Positions 42,801 to 55,126 are shown, counted from the stretch's first letter. The stretch is DNA of 64,000 nt from Ophioderma brevispina (GCA_023653785.1 JAMKCH010011839.1:16521-80520); one strand, 5' to 3'. Notes: generated from the letters alone by a model not told the origin. Made by a program: numbers and translations.

Positions 42801-45620
42801 GAAAAAACACAGGCTGAATATATTAAATTTTGCAAAAATAATGTCAGTTAGCATTCACTACTGGTAGTGACTGCCGGTGAATACAAGTAAAGTGACATTA
42901 AAATGGCGTATTGGTGGACACTTTTCTCTTCAATTCAACGTACCTCAAAAGGAATATGGTACTTTTTAATTGCACACAAGTTATATCATTATGAAGGCGT
43001 TTGATATGATTGATAGAGCAATGTCAAAAGTTCACTGAAAATGCTTGATTTACATGCGTTGATTTTGAAACATATAAATTTTGCGAGGGTTTATTCAACT
43101 TACCGATCTCTTTCCAGGTTGACTGGTTTGTGGGACTTGTGACCAATGTTAAGTAAAGGAAACCTGAGTTGGTCTGTGTTCATATAAAAGCAATTGATTT
43201 TATGGGTCATGACACGGCATTATAGTGCTATTGTAATGTACTGAGTCAGAATAGTGCGCCAAAAGTACAGAAAATCTAACTGATCTTATTAGATCCAACA
43301 TCATTCAAATCAGTGGTGGGATTTTTTGTATCTGAAGGAATTTATTTATGCAAACTAGTGTGTGAAAATTGAAAAGTATGCAAAATAATGATAAAGCCAC
43401 AGGGCAGTGTTTGTGTCAACCAATAACCCTCGTCTACCTGAGCCATTTTTGTTAACAAAATTGCCGACGAGGGGGGGGGGTGGTACCACCACCCTGTGAT
43501 ATTTTCGTTACTGAACACCGATTCCTGTAATTTGGGTACCAAAGGAAGCTTAGGTTTCTTCTTTCCATTGGTACCAAAATAAGTCTAACATCCCCATTAT
43601 GACGTCACCATGCGTCATATGATGAGGAAAATACGAAAATACTGCATATATGGTGTGGAAAATTTATATTTCGCAATTTTAGCGACTCAAAACACCCATT
43701 ATCAGCTATAAATGATTGTCATATATAAAAATAGTCATTTCCCATCAAGTAAAGGCAAAACGCATGAAAATCTGATTTTCCTAACCTTTTTGGCGAAAAT
43801 TGAATTTTTCACTGTGTGTGTTTTTTTTTTTTTTTTTTTTAAAATTTAGAAATTATTATGACGTCATTGTGACGTAATGCTAGCATGTTGCTAGTTGCTA
43901 GGTAATGCTAGTTTCGTGATGTTCCTTGTGTTTGGTTAGGCATGTTGGTACTCTATTCCGGAGGGGGGGTGGTTACACACAACCCCTATCGATCACTTTG
44001 AGATCACCCCTGATCTTCCATACCAGGTGGATTTGTTTTGGATTAAAAGGAGGCGGAACATGACAATTGACAAATTAAATTAAATAATTTGGCACCAAAA
44101 AAAGGGGGTTTTAGCAAGCCGGGGTAGACGCGAGGATAATTCTATTTTGTAACCGTCAGTGGACTAGTGTATCCCATTACTGACAGTTAAAAAATGTCAT
44201 ATGAAGTAGGTAGCTGTGGAATGTAAAATTGTGCTATGTACGGGGGACTCAATGTTAGTTATCCAGGGCATATGAGTAAAATCTCCCATGCGATATCTAT
44301 GGCCATACTCCCCTAGAGGCAAAAATCTGACAATCCCGCAAAAAAGGGAGCTAGGTCAGCTAGTTTTTCGGTTAGATCTAAGGGCAATTTCCCCCTGAAA
44401 CAAGGCAGGGTGAAAATTTTTTTACAAGGGCATTTAAGTGCCAGTTAAGGGGCGTTAGGGGATGTTACTAATTGCCGTAGACGAAAAACGAGCCGGTTCT
44501 CTGACCACTAGTGTCGCCTGGCTTGCAATACCATTTTGCACAAGTTCGACCCTCAAATGGCCTTTGCAACGGCATGTGACCTCTAACCATGGCAATTCAA
44601 GTAGTGTCTATGGTTGACATATGACCTGAGTTTGGTGGCATTGCTAATTAATATGCATTATCAGCAATATTAAGGTTAACCGAAAATTTAAAGACGCACA
44701 CATTATGCACAATGCACAATACACCACAGACAAGTTAACTCAAGTATACGTGACTTATCTTTGTAAATAGACACACAAGTAGCAAAAATTAGACACACAA
44801 GCAGTGACGGAATTATAAAGCAATACATCAAAACATGGAGTCATACCAAATTATACCTCAGTTAGCACAGACAGACATACAGAATTGTAATTAGTTTGCG
44901 CCTCCTGCAATCCTTTGCAATAATCAAAAATAAGACAATAAAGAACCAACCTCCCCTGACCAAGGACATCCCTGAATGAGAGATTCAAAAAGTTCAGGTG
45001 CAAAACGTGATATGCAACATGTTTGACCATAATACGACTTAAAATTTATACTTTTAATATTTCAAGGTAGGAATCAAATTGTACCCTACTTTTAAAATGT
45101 CCGAGGTAATCCTTTTAAAATATCAGAGTAGCACGCGTTTCTTGATAGGCTGACTCAGATTTCCGATGAGGGTGGCACTCAATTTTCAAACAAATCGTGT
45201 TGTTTTGCGTATAATAATGCTGTTGGAATAATCACTGGTGAAAATAACTAAGCTCAAATCGAAGTCGCTTCATATAGAAAATCATCACTTTACACTGTAC
45301 ATTAATGGTTACTGCATGAAAACGAAAATCCGATTCATCTTTAATTAACTTGGAATGAGCATTTTAGGTGACTATCTTGGTTGACTTCATGTACCCTTGG
45401 TGACTTCGTGTGACCTTGGTGACCTCATTTGCTTGTCCCCATTAAGAAAATGCGACAAGCATGACGACACAAATGCGTTCGGCGAACGCTTTATTTATTT
45501 ACCTATTAACTGCTGTATGCCCATGCTGTACGATAGTGTGTTGACTGACAAGATCTACGGGCGGCGATGTCAGTTACCATGTGACGATCGCTAGCCCACT
45601 TGTATCATGCCTTTATGGCT
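33838..45620 (-). CDS. Fatty acyl-CoA reductase-like gene, C-terminal half, with triplicated 3' exons
   Basis: FARs reduce fatty acyl-CoA to fatty alcohol with NADPH and in animals feed ether-lipid and wax synthesis at peroxisomes or ER. Exons on minus can be chained with compatible phases: 45620-45503, 43173-43104, 42795-42751, 42681-42629, 41132-41080, then A, B and C. The product follows the family order: a PVDLVSQHTIV-type end of the NAD-binding domain; VTSPTNQSTWKEIE (family: TSG-x-x-NP-x-TWGE); LPFMVCDLFVKMVGKRAR (family: LPA-x-x-xD-x-x-x-R-x-x-G-x-x-PR); YFTCHEWMWNNEN; VFFMDSKPLDWREYLQ; GVKQFVLKEDLG; RNMWYLLLLNFLF. The last four lie in the C-terminal FAR domain. Single-base indels disturb several exons, so this is a gene in a noisy consensus or a decaying copy. 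N-terminal exons (TGATGF Rossmann motif, YxxxK) were not found. Confidence 0.75.
33915..34054 (-). CDS. FAR-like terminal exon C, unit 1
   Basis: The acceptor TTTACTTGCAG precedes ATGCGTATGC; joined in phase after exon B the start reads R-MRMLRIVIN. The segment then needs one frame change near 33970-33990 to reach RNMWYLLLLNFLFQICGS and stop (TAA, 33915-33917), matching the hydrophobic FAR C-terminus. Without the shift the frame runs on to 33838. Identical to unit 2. Confidence 0.7.
34676..34783 (-). CDS. FAR-like exon B, unit 1
   Basis: Encodes FFMDSKPLDWREYLQTYCVG, then, after a one-base slip relative to unit 2, KQFVLKEDLG and TRRLLIR. The donor is CAG|GTGAGA and the acceptor TTGTGTTAG|GTTG. 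This matches the FAR C-terminal domain block FNFD-x-R-x-x-xW-x-x-Y-x-x-x-Y-x-x-G-x-K-x-x-x-L-KED. Confidence 0.8.
35107..35230 (-). CDS. FAR-like exon A, unit 1
   Basis: Encodes, with small indels, MNKSLKACTAEYFTCHEWMW followed by NNEN, and ends DKQ at a GACAAACAG|GTATCA donor. FARs have KLHK-x-L-x-x-x-EYFT-x-x-W-x-W-x-x-x-N at this place. Acceptor TTTTTAG. Confidence 0.75.
36460..36599 (-). CDS. FAR-like terminal exon C, unit 2
   Basis: Identical to 33915-34054, including the internal frame disruption. Confidence 0.7.
37201..37320 (-). CDS. FAR-like exon B, unit 2
   Basis: Same exon as 34676-34783, with a different set of small indels. The donor CAG|GTGAG is kept. A frame with GVKRL then AKRRPGSHK is one shifted reading of the GVKQFVLKEDLG block. 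Confidence 0.7.
37652..37782 (-). CDS. FAR-like exon A, unit 2
   Basis: The clearest 5' part of exon A: after AATTTTAG the frame reads MTRTYEQILKA. Later codons shift but retain YFTCHEW and ALMNH-like sequence before GACAAACAG|GTAATC. Confidence 0.75.
37867..38969. mobile_element. 1.1-kb Tc1/mariner-type TIR element inserted at TA
   Basis: The ends AGTGTGAGTCAATAAAAACC then CTAC (left) and the inverted AGTGGAGTCAATAAAAACC then CTAC (right) form 23-24-bp TIRs. TA flanks both sides (37865-37866, 38970-38971). The empty site is visible in unit 2 near 36975, where TTTCAATGTATTTTG is continuous. No transposase was recognised, so it is non-autonomous. Confidence 0.85.
39164..39283 (-). CDS. FAR-like exon B, unit 3
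   Basis: Same exon as in units 1 and 2; reads GNITTYCVGVKQVCAKRRPG in a shifted frame. The donor region is CAG|GTGGAG here, weaker than GTGAG in the other units. Confidence 0.65.
39594..39722 (-). CDS. FAR-like exon A, unit 3
   Basis: Retains YFTCHEWMWNNE and ALMNH. The TTTTAG acceptor of the other copies reads TTGAAG here, so splicing may be impaired, or the consensus is wrong. Confidence 0.65.
40291..40460. repeat. Repeat fragment with AAGTCCACTTTTT motifs and a C run
   Basis: AAGTCCACTTTTTG-like motifs near 40330, 40360 and 40405, then GTCCTGCACGCCCCTCC and a C run. Together with the G/C-run segment just to the left it looks like one short interspersed element, of which units 1 and 2 keep only the left part. 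Confidence 0.4.
41080..41132 (-). CDS. FAR-like exon (DLFVKMVGKRAR)
   Basis: A 53-bp exon between CCCTGCAG and GTAAGTC. Phase 0 at its start gives LPFMVCDLFVKMVGKRAR and it leaves two bases, which exon A's first base completes as Arg. This corresponds to the FAR stretch just before the C-terminal domain. Confidence 0.75.
41133..42628. other. FAR intron, nothing else recognised
   Basis: AT-rich. A minus frame spanning 42258-42746 (162 codons) reads through two splice-like sites out of the FAR frame and is not taken as a gene. Confidence 0.5.
42629..42681 (-). CDS. FAR-like exon (NLRQVSMPYLIMLLVAL)
   Basis: The acceptor TTTTTTTTCTTAG and a GCGCTC|GTAACA donor bound 53 bp. With one base carried over it encodes KNLRQVSMPYLIMLLVAL in phase with the next exon's LPFMVCDLF. 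A later donor (ACG|GTAATC) would break the phase. Confidence 0.6.
42751..42795 (-). CDS. FAR-like small exon (RNNMSAYVFIYQK)
   Basis: 45 bp between TTTTTTCTTCAG and GTAAGTG. It joins the previous exon's last base to give E-RNNMSAYVFIYQKT in phase. Similarity to FAR in this variable part is weak; the assignment rests on splice sites and phase. Confidence 0.55.
43104..43173 (-). CDS. FAR-like exon (VTSPTNQSTWKEI)
   Basis: 70 bp between ATGAACACAG and GTAAGTTG. It encodes LTLVTSPTNQSTWKEI, matching the FAR motif (T-S-G-x-x-NP-x-TWGEI). Taking the incoming phase literally, one indel near the middle is needed (PTQV before, LTLVTS after). Confidence 0.7.
43425..44138. mobile_element. TIR element in a FAR intron, possible ATAA target duplication
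   Basis: The left end CCCTCGTCTACCTGAGCC and the inverted right end TCCTCGCGTCTACCCCGGC resemble each other, and ATAA occurs immediately outside both. The interior includes G-run/GGTACC motifs near each end and a T-rich tract, with no ORF of note. TIR similarity is imperfect. Confidence 0.45.
45503..45620 (-). CDS. FAR-like exon (PVDLVSQHTIV), most upstream found
   Basis: Between TTTATTTGCAG and GTAAAT. With two small frame corrections it reads SHKGMIQVG, SDRHMVTDI, then PVDLVSQHTIVQHGHTAVNR. FARs have ADxIPVD-x-V-x-N-x-x-I-x-A-x-W-xT here, near the end of the Rossmann domain. Confidence 0.65.
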
Positions 45621-48600
45621 CTGCAAATAAAAAACAATCAAGACAATTTTAAAAGTTTCTATATGAGGATTTCAGACGAGGCTGCGCATAGTTCCGATTA
45701 AATTTATGAAAATGAAGTTTATTTTCCTCCTTCCGCTCCTCCCTCCCCCTCGGGTTTGGAAAGCTTCCGCTGTAGTCTTTATGTAACATCAATACGTTTT
45801 AGTTATTTAAAATTATGTAATGTGTAATATCAAAAATTATTCAATCAATTATAATTATTCTCCCATATCGTTTCCAATAACAATGCACTCGCTTGTCATG
45901 TGAATATGGATTAATGACGTCAGCCTTGTTTTATCGGGTGTTAGATAAGCGTGATGGAATTGTTTATGCAAAAAATATAGATTATAATGGTCATGGCCAA
46001 ATTAAATATTGAATTTCACACATGTAAACAAATATATCCTGCATGTGGATATTATTTTAAATCCGGGGATTTGAAAAGGTGGGCTCTCATTTTACGTTGC
46101 TTAAGATGGCCCGTGGTAAAAAGGTTTTACTTTAGTTTTTAATAAATAGGAGCAAATTAGGAGCAAATTAGGAGAAATGTGATTTCGACTGATAATTCTT
46201 TTTAAATGGTTTCAACAATCTCAGTAATTTCCTCAGTATTAAAATTCTCCTGTTCATGGCTAAATGCATTCTATATTAGGTAATAGGCCTATAACGTATC
46301 TGACCAGGCATAGGGGTGACAAAAAAAGGTGTAATCATGTGTTATCCAACTTTTAATCACTGTCATGTCAAAAATTTAAAAAAAAATAAAAAAAAAACAA
46401 TAGTAATTACTAGGCTGATGCAATCGTTGAGTGCAATTTAATGCCTTGAAAAAAATACGTTTTAACTCTTAGCGATCTAGTCTCCTGACAGGGGCGATAA
46501 CTACCGCTCTGAAGAGGGCATGAAGCCACCGGCATAGATGTCACACCAATCCTGCAATGTTAACACATAGGGTCATAATGCGGATCCTGTGGGGTCAAAA
46601 CCATTAATCGGCACCGCAAGTGGAAATGACAAATTGAAAAAACATGAAATTCAACAAAAAAACTTTATTATTTCATAATGAAAGACCAAGTACCTCAAAG
46701 TTTCTTTTTAAAAATGTCAAATGAATCTTGCGAACTTTTACTTTCACAACACCTCACTTAGTCTGTATTTTCATTAAGGAAGTAACTTACGTTATCATGT
46801 GATTTAACAATTAAATGAAGATTTCAATCACATAGGTACACTGGAATACTCAAATGTGTTTTAGTAATTAAGGACCGTATGTAAGTTTTTGGATTTTAGG
46901 TAGTAAATACTTTCCAGTGATCTGAAAACTATTTTGGGCACTTTAAACTCCTAAGTTGAATCATTGTAGATCAAATTAATACACAATGACTCTTTTTGTT
47001 TCTTGTATTTTTTTTTATGATAGTTTACTCTTAAGGTGGTCTGTTGCTTTCAAATGATGTGCATTTGTGCTTGCTTTCACATTGGCTATTCATTACATTG
47101 AATGATGAATTTACTATGAATGTTCATGAAGGACAATTTATGTAAAGTAGTTATCATAACGAAGTTACACAATCAATGCTACCTGCTCTACATGGTTGAA
47201 TATTCGAGGAAGTTAAATCATATTAATGTGTTCTGTCTTAATACAATATCATTCAATAAAATTGTAAGATTCCCCTTCAATGGTTAAGGTATCATCTACG
47301 AAATGAGTAATTTTATGACGGTCTTGAATTAATTCGAAATAAAAAAAATCCCTTAATTATTTTTTTTCTCAATGGCACCACTGACAAGAAGGCGAAACGG
47401 AATGGAAGACGGAAGACAAAGGAAAAGCAACTCCCCAAGCCTAATCCTTTCATCCCAACCCCCCCCTCCTTCTTATACCCACACACGTCGTCGCTTTCGA
47501 GCATCCCACTCACCATCCCATCCTCATAAACTTCCTCCCCCCCCCCAGCCTCACATCCACACTTCACTCCTCTCCCTTGCCCCCAGTTTCCTTTCCGTGT
47601 TTCTTCCTGGTCCCTAGACGTGTGGGGTTCCCTCCCTCATCACCCGCCTTTGTTTCCGGTTTTTGTCTTTTGTTGGCATTTTTGATTTGCTCTGTTTTTC
47701 CCCGCTATTCCTTATCTCTACACACTCCTAGATGGGTCCCTGTCGACTACCCTACCAAAATCATCAATTGTGTTCGCTTAATTATACCTGTCATGATATG
47801 CCAGATTATTTTTCATTTCAATTATGGGATTTGTGTGTAAGAATGTTGGACAAAGGGTAAACGTGAAGTTTCATTGATTTTATCAAACTACAACGCTATA
47901 TAGGTCCAGAGAAGAGAGAGAGAATCACATTTTACTACAAAAACGCTACTCTACAGGAAATACGTACAATTGAAGCAGTCTTTTCTTGAATCAATTGGGG
48001 CAGGTTATTTGCTTGACATTATTGCATTAATTTTCCCAAAAAATGTCAACTTTCTTGATTATACAAATGTGTATTAATTAATTTGCAGGATCGAACGACA
48101 ATCTTTTCAAAGGGAAAACGAATAGATTAATAAAACATCTGTTTGCTGAATCCTCCCAATTTATCAAAACGCATAAAATGCGCACGTTTCATATAATTTA
48201 AAGCTACTAACAAAAGTTTGCTTTGAACCATTGGGAACAATTGAATACGGTAACGTATGTTTCATGTAAGATCACCCACTTATTTCAATACCCTTGCAAA
48301 GTGAGAGCATTATGTTTGTTGGCCGTAAACGTAGAAAAAAGCGAGGGTCGGTCTAGTCTTTGTTTTGTTTTTGGAGGAGTTAGATAAAATAAAATAAAAT
48401 ACTAAAAATTCTTCAGCGCTTTTTTTTTTCAACACTAAAAACATTCAAACTTTTTAACTTAAACACTTGATGATTTATATTTCTGTTTTCAATTGATGTC
48501 ATGTTTCTTCAAGAAAAAATACAATGGAATTGGTGAAATTTGGTTGGAAGATGGGGGTCGGCAGATTTTTCTTTGATCTATTTTTTTAAAGAAAAAAAAA

Positions 48601-50816
48601 TCAGAAAGTCAAAAGGTTTTTAAGGTCGGTTGGTACGGACAAACAAACATCTTTTAGACTAATCTATCTGTAAAGGATCGTTTACCACAAACGCTAACAA
48701 AACTATTTCAACACTTCCGCCGCAACCAAGTTTTAGCATCAGGAATTTAAGGTACCGTATATCTCAAGTTTCCTCATCAAAGAATGTAATTAAAACCTTA
48801 CACATATGTATGCATAGGCCTGTTTCAACAATCATGTCAAACATAAACGTTGCAACACTTTTGAAAATGGACACATGGAACATACAACCGTATATGTTAG
48901 TCTCAATCTTGATCTCAAGATAATTGAGATTAATGCATTTCTCGTACATATTGCTCATTTTGTCTTTATCATGCCCAGCCTGCCTGGTCTTTTCTTATGC
49001 TAAAGAGCGTTCGGTGAGAGACAGCATTGAGTACAGTGTTAGTAAAACTGTATTATTAATATTGCAACTTACGTTAAACTTTTTAAATGATTGTAACAAG
49101 TAATTCCGAAAATAATAAGAATAACAACACACTCCTATGAACGTAAGTATACGTTTATATATTTCCAAATAAATAAACATGTATAATAAAAACACTTCAT
49201 TAGTAACCAAGAGTATATCACATGAATTCGCCTAGTTTTATTTGGTGATGAAACCAACGTTACCCCATGTTTAAAGGCGTGCTAAGGTACATTTTACTAA
49301 TATATGAATTGGCACTTGTCGAAAAAACAATTGTGATAATTATCCCTTGAACTTATAGTGTCACTTTTTAATAACATAACTTAATATCATAGAAAAAAAC
49401 ACATCACCAATTGAGTTGAAAAAAAAACGACGAAACTTACGTGACATGATTGAACACCAGCTTACCGTATATAAATAGTAACCTTAATTCCTGAGAAATA
49501 AAATTTTACTGATTAGCAGTTAAAAAACAGATATTTGCCTTTTAAGGGCAAAATCGTGGATATTTTTCTGCTGATTTCGAACACGTTTCAATTAAAATCC
49601 GTTTCATTATCGAGCTTCTCACGTTGTCACTGAGCTTTGACGCCATTATGGCGCTTCACAGGTTTAGATCAAGCAGCAACAGCACAGAGGGTTTTCAGAG
49701 GGTAGTCGGACCGCTAAAAGTTCTTGATTTAGTTAGCAACTGTTTTGAAATAAGTAGTAACGCATGTTTCTATCTTGCTGTTTCATTTTAGGTCCCGGCA
49801 TCCAATCATATGTTAGAAATGCAAAAAAAATGAAATGATATAATGAAGGTACTAGGGGGGTAATGGTAGGGGTAATACTGCTAGAAATGATTAACTGTTT
49901 AAAAGATATCCTACCTTTCATTAGGTTGGTTTGAAAAGTAGTAGTAGTAACGTATGTTGTGCATTTCTTAAACAATACCGGTTTTGGGGCTGTGGAAAAA
50001 TTAAATCTTGACGCCCTTGCGATTTGTACACATACCTGATGGGCAGTAGTTAATACCTCGCCTGTCGTATGACGACCAACAAGAAAAGAAGAAAATATAT
50101 ATTTAAGTTAATTTAAGTTAACTTTCTCTCTGTAACAACGCGGAATCATATTATACTGTGTACGGGTTTAACGAGTTTCACTTATGGTGTGGAGACATAT
50201 AAATCATTATTTTTATGAGGCCCAAACGTTAATTAATGCTGTTCAATTTGTGCCTATTTCCAATACAGGTATGGCCTATAATTTTCATTGATAATATATG
50301 CTTCAAATTCATTTGCATCTGAACAGGAAACAATGGCATGAAAAAACTATTTTATTTGCGACATTGGTGTTTTTGACTCTAGGAACTCTGGAATACAACG
50401 TTCTTAGTTTGAAATATGCAATTACTTAAACAGGAAAAATAAATAAATTAAAAAACTATTTATTTTTATGTAATAGTTCATTTAAGAAAAGAAAATTCGA
50501 TTTAAAGGTATGAATTGTAGTGAAAACGTGAACTTAATTCACGCGACACGGTTTTTTTCCAAACTTGCGCCGGAATTAATGGTTTTGACCTGTGGTGTTA
50601 AAGTACGTGTTGTAGAGAGGTGTTTGAAGATGATTCTATTGGTTGAAGGAAGCCGAATCCGAAGTTTGGAATCTAACATCTGGGAAATGTAGGGGAAACA
50701 TTGTTAGTTAGAATCAAAGAGAAGGAGTGAATTGAGTACAATGGTGAATGGAAATTAGGTCTAATTGTGTTTTAATTGTATATATGCATTGTCTCATCAT
50801 AAGGAGTAAAAAAGGT
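45621..50816. other. Long stretch without recognised genes (possibly a FAR upstream intron)
   Basis: AT-rich and apparently unique. Minor features outside and inside: three TTGGTGAC-type short repeats (45375-45425, just before this stretch), and pyrimidine-rich 47450-47590, whose 80-odd-codon frames are compositional. Upstream FAR exons would be expected here or beyond, but none was found. Confidence 0.4.
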
Positions 50817-53700
50817 ATATTTATTTATTTATTTTTATTTATTACACTTCATCACTGGTACACAAAAAAACAGCATAAAAAAGAAATTCAAGAAAATATG
50901 CACAAGAGGATTAACAGAATAAAAAATATAAGTATTTAGATATTGCACCAAAAAGAATTCAGTGAAAAGGTGGGAACAAAACAGGGGCTTAATCACATCT
51001 AGGACCATCCCAACCTCCAAGAGTTATGAAAGCCAAATGGTGAACCCCCAAATTACATAGGCCTGCAATTTGACATGGCAGACTAAGCCCAAGCTTACAC
51101 AGGTTGATGGATCAAACTTGTAGCAAATCTGGATTCATAAAAAGTCAACTACCTGAGATTTAAAAGTAGCAAATGAACCAGCTTGTTGGTTTCAAAAGGG
51201 GAGCTGTTCCATAAAGAAACAATACGATGAAATAAGTTGCTTTATGTTGCCTCAGTCCTGCAAAAAATTGAGGCTTAACCTAAAATGATCAGAAAGAAGA
51301 TGATCTTGTGGTTGGTGATGGTCCCGTCTGTGCTGCCCTGAATTCCACCAAAACTGTGACTTCTCGAGGCATAACATGACCACTTTTACATCTAAAAAGA
51401 AAAGAAACAAATCAGTCTGTCTCCCTGAGGGTGAGTGGAAGGAGATTGAGGCTCTTAAGTCTCGCTTTATAGTCCTGATCAGGACAATGCATAATGAAGC
51501 TTGGTTTTAGCTCGCCTTTGGACACCTTCCAAAAGCTGAATGTTTTGTTTTGAGTACCACGCCAAGGCAGCTATCATATTCAAGGTCAGTCCTGATCAGG
51601 GATCTATAAAGGGTCAAGTCACTACGCTCAGGGGCATTGAACCTTACAGTTGAGCATAATAATACCAACTTTCTGATGCAACATTTTTTCACCCACTCTG
51701 TGATGTGACAAGCCAGTTGAGTTTCGAAGAAGAAACATCACACCCAAATCTTTGATAGTATCATTGCACTCAAGGGGTAACATTCGTGTTATAAATGAAT
51801 TTGATGGTTTATGACGTCTCGTCATAGTCAGGACCTGGCACTTTGATGGCTGAAAAGGAAGCTCCCAGGACTTGCTCCAATTAAAACAAGGGAATTAAGA
51901 CATCTTGGAGACGATGGCCGTGGAGCTATTTTTGATGTTTAAAAAGCACTTGGCATCATCAGCAAATTAATTGCTATCTTGGCAATATGGGCAACGCTGG
52001 GCAAGTCATTGATGAATAAAACGAAAAGAAGGGGATCTAAAATAGAGCCTTGCGGCACACCTGAACAACAGGAAGCCAGTCTGAATAGATTACCTCAACA
52101 ACAACTCTTTGTCGTCTTCTGTCAGATAGGCTCAAACCCACGTAATAAATCAGGCGAGAATGAATCCAAAGGAACGAAGTTACGAAGAAGGAAGTAGTTA
52201 TGTGAAACGTATGAAAGCTTTTGAAAAATCAAGGTACACCATGTCTACCTGCCAAGCGTTCATTGTCCTAATAGAACGATTTCGTGAACTACTCAAGCAT
52301 TTGTGGGACCCCTGTGTGGAACGGCCCTTGATAAAGCATGTTGAAGAGAAAACAATTTGATCTTAGTACAGGGGAAAATTAAATTGAAAAATTAAGCTCT
52401 CTCCATAACTTACCCACCACAAATAGCCAATGAACAGGTCGATAATTGCCTACTTGTTGTGATCTGCCTTTTTGTAGGACAGGGACTACATTGCATCAAG
52501 CCATGCAGTAGGTAAAGCCCCTTGGGTATAGACATGTGACATAAGGGTGACGCAAGTTGACAGGCACATTATTTTAAAACACGTGGAGACCAAACCATCA
52601 GGGCCAGTAGCCCTTGCGCAAACATTAAGATTTTTTAAGATCTCAAAGACTTCATCAGTATGAATTTTGACGATCCAAGAGACTCATGATGGTGAATCCT
52701 AATTTCGGGAACTTGAGGTTATCGGAAGGTTGTTTGTAAAAAAGAAAAAAAAGTAATTGTTGAAAAGGGTTGCCTTTTCTTTGGAAGTTGAAGCTGACAT
52801 TACCCATCAGTGCCTAGACTGACTTGAGGGCAAAGATTTTGTACGGGTTTTGGATTAATAAAAGACCAAAACCGTTTTGAGGGGTTTTCAATCAAAGTCT
52901 CCCCAAAACCTTCAACATACTGATCATATTTGAGGAGAAATGAGTATTTTGGAGACGATTCGAAAGGCTTCTTAAATTAGCCCAATGATTGTTCCAAATT
53001 GGTTTTCTTGGCACGTTTCCAAGAGGTTAATTTTGTCTTACTGCAAATGGCGTACGTCAGAATCAATCCAACCCGGAGTGGTGCTGTCCCTAATTCTAAC
53101 CTTGCAATATGCCTGTCAAGTATACTGGTAAAAATATGAGTGAAAATTTGCCCATGCACAATCAACAGTGCCAGCACTGTATACTTCAGAGAAGTCATTC
53201 TCTGTAAATTAGCTCTAATTTCAGAAAAAATTAGCCTTTTTAACACTGTACACAAGCGGCGAATTTTTTGGAGCGTTCAACTTTGTCATAATAGAGATTC
53301 TAAAACATTATGATCCGTACGAGAAAATATTCCCTGGAAATAGTCAAGTTTAAAACACGATCAGGTATTGTGTAAAAAATTAACATCAAGGGGATATTAT
53401 TACCAGTTATTGCGGGATGGAATTAAAATTCATTGAGTAAGGAAAAATGATGCTCACGTCACAGAAGCCATTCAAGAGGAGGACAAATTCAGAGAATTTC
53501 TGCAGCCATCAAGATTGGGAAGTTGAATTGAAATCAACAATAAGGTGGATATGGATCAAAAGTCCCTCGCAAGTTTTGACCAGAACGAATGCAGATCATA
53601 GGTTAAAGACGTCCACATCACGTCCGGCTCCCTGTTGTAACACACGCAACCGCCATTTTTCCTACATTTATCTGGCCGCCGAACGTGTTCAATAACCATA
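50817..53700 (-). mobile_element. CR1-like LINE with TAAA-repeat 3' tail
   Basis: Minus-strand pol, broken by frameshifts. From upstream: the end of an endonuclease-like region (about 53290-53340), linker VRIRDST-x-PGWIDSD near 53060-53090, KNPKP-type linker near 52860, a remnant of ARATGPDG near 52600, GVPQGSILDPLLFVLFINDL near 52000-52070, and CNDTIKDLGVMF and SRSLIRTDLEYDS near 51540-51770 (usual LRPVLEY). The 3' UTR ends in TAAATAAAAATAAATAAATA on minus at 50817-50842. An inactive copy; the 5' end is approximate. Confidence 0.8.
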
Positions 53701-54732
53701 ATTTCACTACTAGTATTAGGTCAAGATCACTTCTGCGAAGCGACATGATACAGTTTTATTACACATAAGAGACCACACCCTAATTTTTGTGTGGCTGACG
53801 GTACGGATCTTACGGATTATAGGCAATAGTCCGAATGTGATAGTTCTGCATCGCAATTACTGTTTAGCCATGTCTCAGTCGTACACAAAAATATCATAGA
53901 TTTTCTTAGACAAGATAACACTGAAGTTCCCTGAGTTATTAATGTTTTCTTTTTTAGTTACGTACGGTTTTTATACTAGGGTGTTTTGTTAAAATTAAAA
54001 CTTTGAGACCGCCATTCTATTCCGAGGAGGCGATGAGCTTGCAGTGATAGATCTGTTCACAAGATTCGTCAGAGGAAGGACCCTTCAACCCTAATCTGGT
54101 TGTCGTCACCCGGTTCAGCTCAGTAAATTGAAGCAGGCCCTGGAGGTCAGGTTCATACACCAGCCAGTAAGTAAGGATGATAAAAATGGGAAGTCGCCTA
54201 CTGGGTAACCAGGAACGGCGAGGATTTAAAACATGGCCGTCCTCTACCCACGACGGGGTTCTAATGCACAACAGTGGGATGTGCGGTATGCTTCTGGTAA
54301 TGTAGGACAGTGAGTCTCATCATAATGAGGAGAGAAAGGGAGAGGAAAAGGGCTATTGATGGGGATTAAAATGGTTTAGTCGAAAAATGGTTATGTTCTC
54401 GCCATAATAATCCAAGTCCAGCAGTGGCGTACACAGCTTTGAGACGCCGGAGTGTTGGTAGCAGATGAGTAAATGAAAGCTACCCCACGCAGGGAAATAC
54501 ATGCTTGGTGGAGCCATGTCCAAGGGCAAAGCAGAGCATGAAGATAGATGAGTGTTGTTCACTGAACTTGTTGAGTTAAAGTTGTGAATTAGACGTCTAC
54601 TACAGTCATACAGTCTAACAGAGAAAAGGAGAAAGGGCAGAATTCTACACCTTGTGTTCACCAACCTTGAAGCTGATCTCAAAACTAAAAACCTGAGTGC
54701 TTCATTACAGGAATTTTCAAGATGATATGTTG
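53701..54732. other. Unassigned stretch with a 136-codon minus ORF
   Basis: ORF 54353-54763 (minus) is the longest here and lacks any domain I recognise. It overlaps the neighbouring TIR element by about 27 bp, so it is unlikely to be a host gene. Confidence 0.4.
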
Positions 54733-54736
54733 TTAT

Positions 54737-55126
54737 CGTCGCTGGGCGGGTAAAAAACTTCATATGTAACTCCAGAGGTCAAATGCAAACATCATCTGTA
54801 AAAAATGGGCCCCAGTGCTTAAACCTTCATTATGTGCATTTTGGTCACATGGGGTTCTTGCTTGAAATTCATGCCTAAAATTCTGATAGTTAAATCATTG
54901 GTACTTTATTTCAGACTCTGGAGTACAATTATTACCTAAATTATATTTAGAAAGGAAGTGAAAACCTTTTAGTGCATTTGGCTTTACAGCAAAATTATTC
55001 AGTTTTGGGTTCTCTCGAAAATGTTACATATGAGGTTTTGTCATGTAACCTTTTTTTACACATGTGGGTTTTTTGGCTTTTAAAGGTCCAAATGCACAGC
55101 TTGAAGGTTTTTCCCGCCCAGCGACG
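54737..55126. mobile_element. 390-bp TIR element flanked by TTAT
   Basis: The ends CGTCGCTGGGCGGG (54737-54750) and CCCGCCCAGCGACG (55113-55126) are perfect 14-bp inverted repeats. TTAT lies outside both (54733-54736, 55127-55130). Inner parts continue as weaker inverted similarity (AAAAA-CTTCA, GTCAAATGC against GTGCATTTGGACC). No ORF of its own; a MITE. Confidence 0.8.

Noticed and set aside
46500..46590. Upstream FAR exon candidate after TTAACATTGCAG
   Set aside because: The reading DWCDIYAGGF only faintly recalls the FAR GW-x-DN-x-xG segment, and a stop follows in frame.
47372..47617. Proline/serine-rich protein ORFs
   Set aside because: The pyrimidine-rich tract gives Pro/Ser/His frames by composition.
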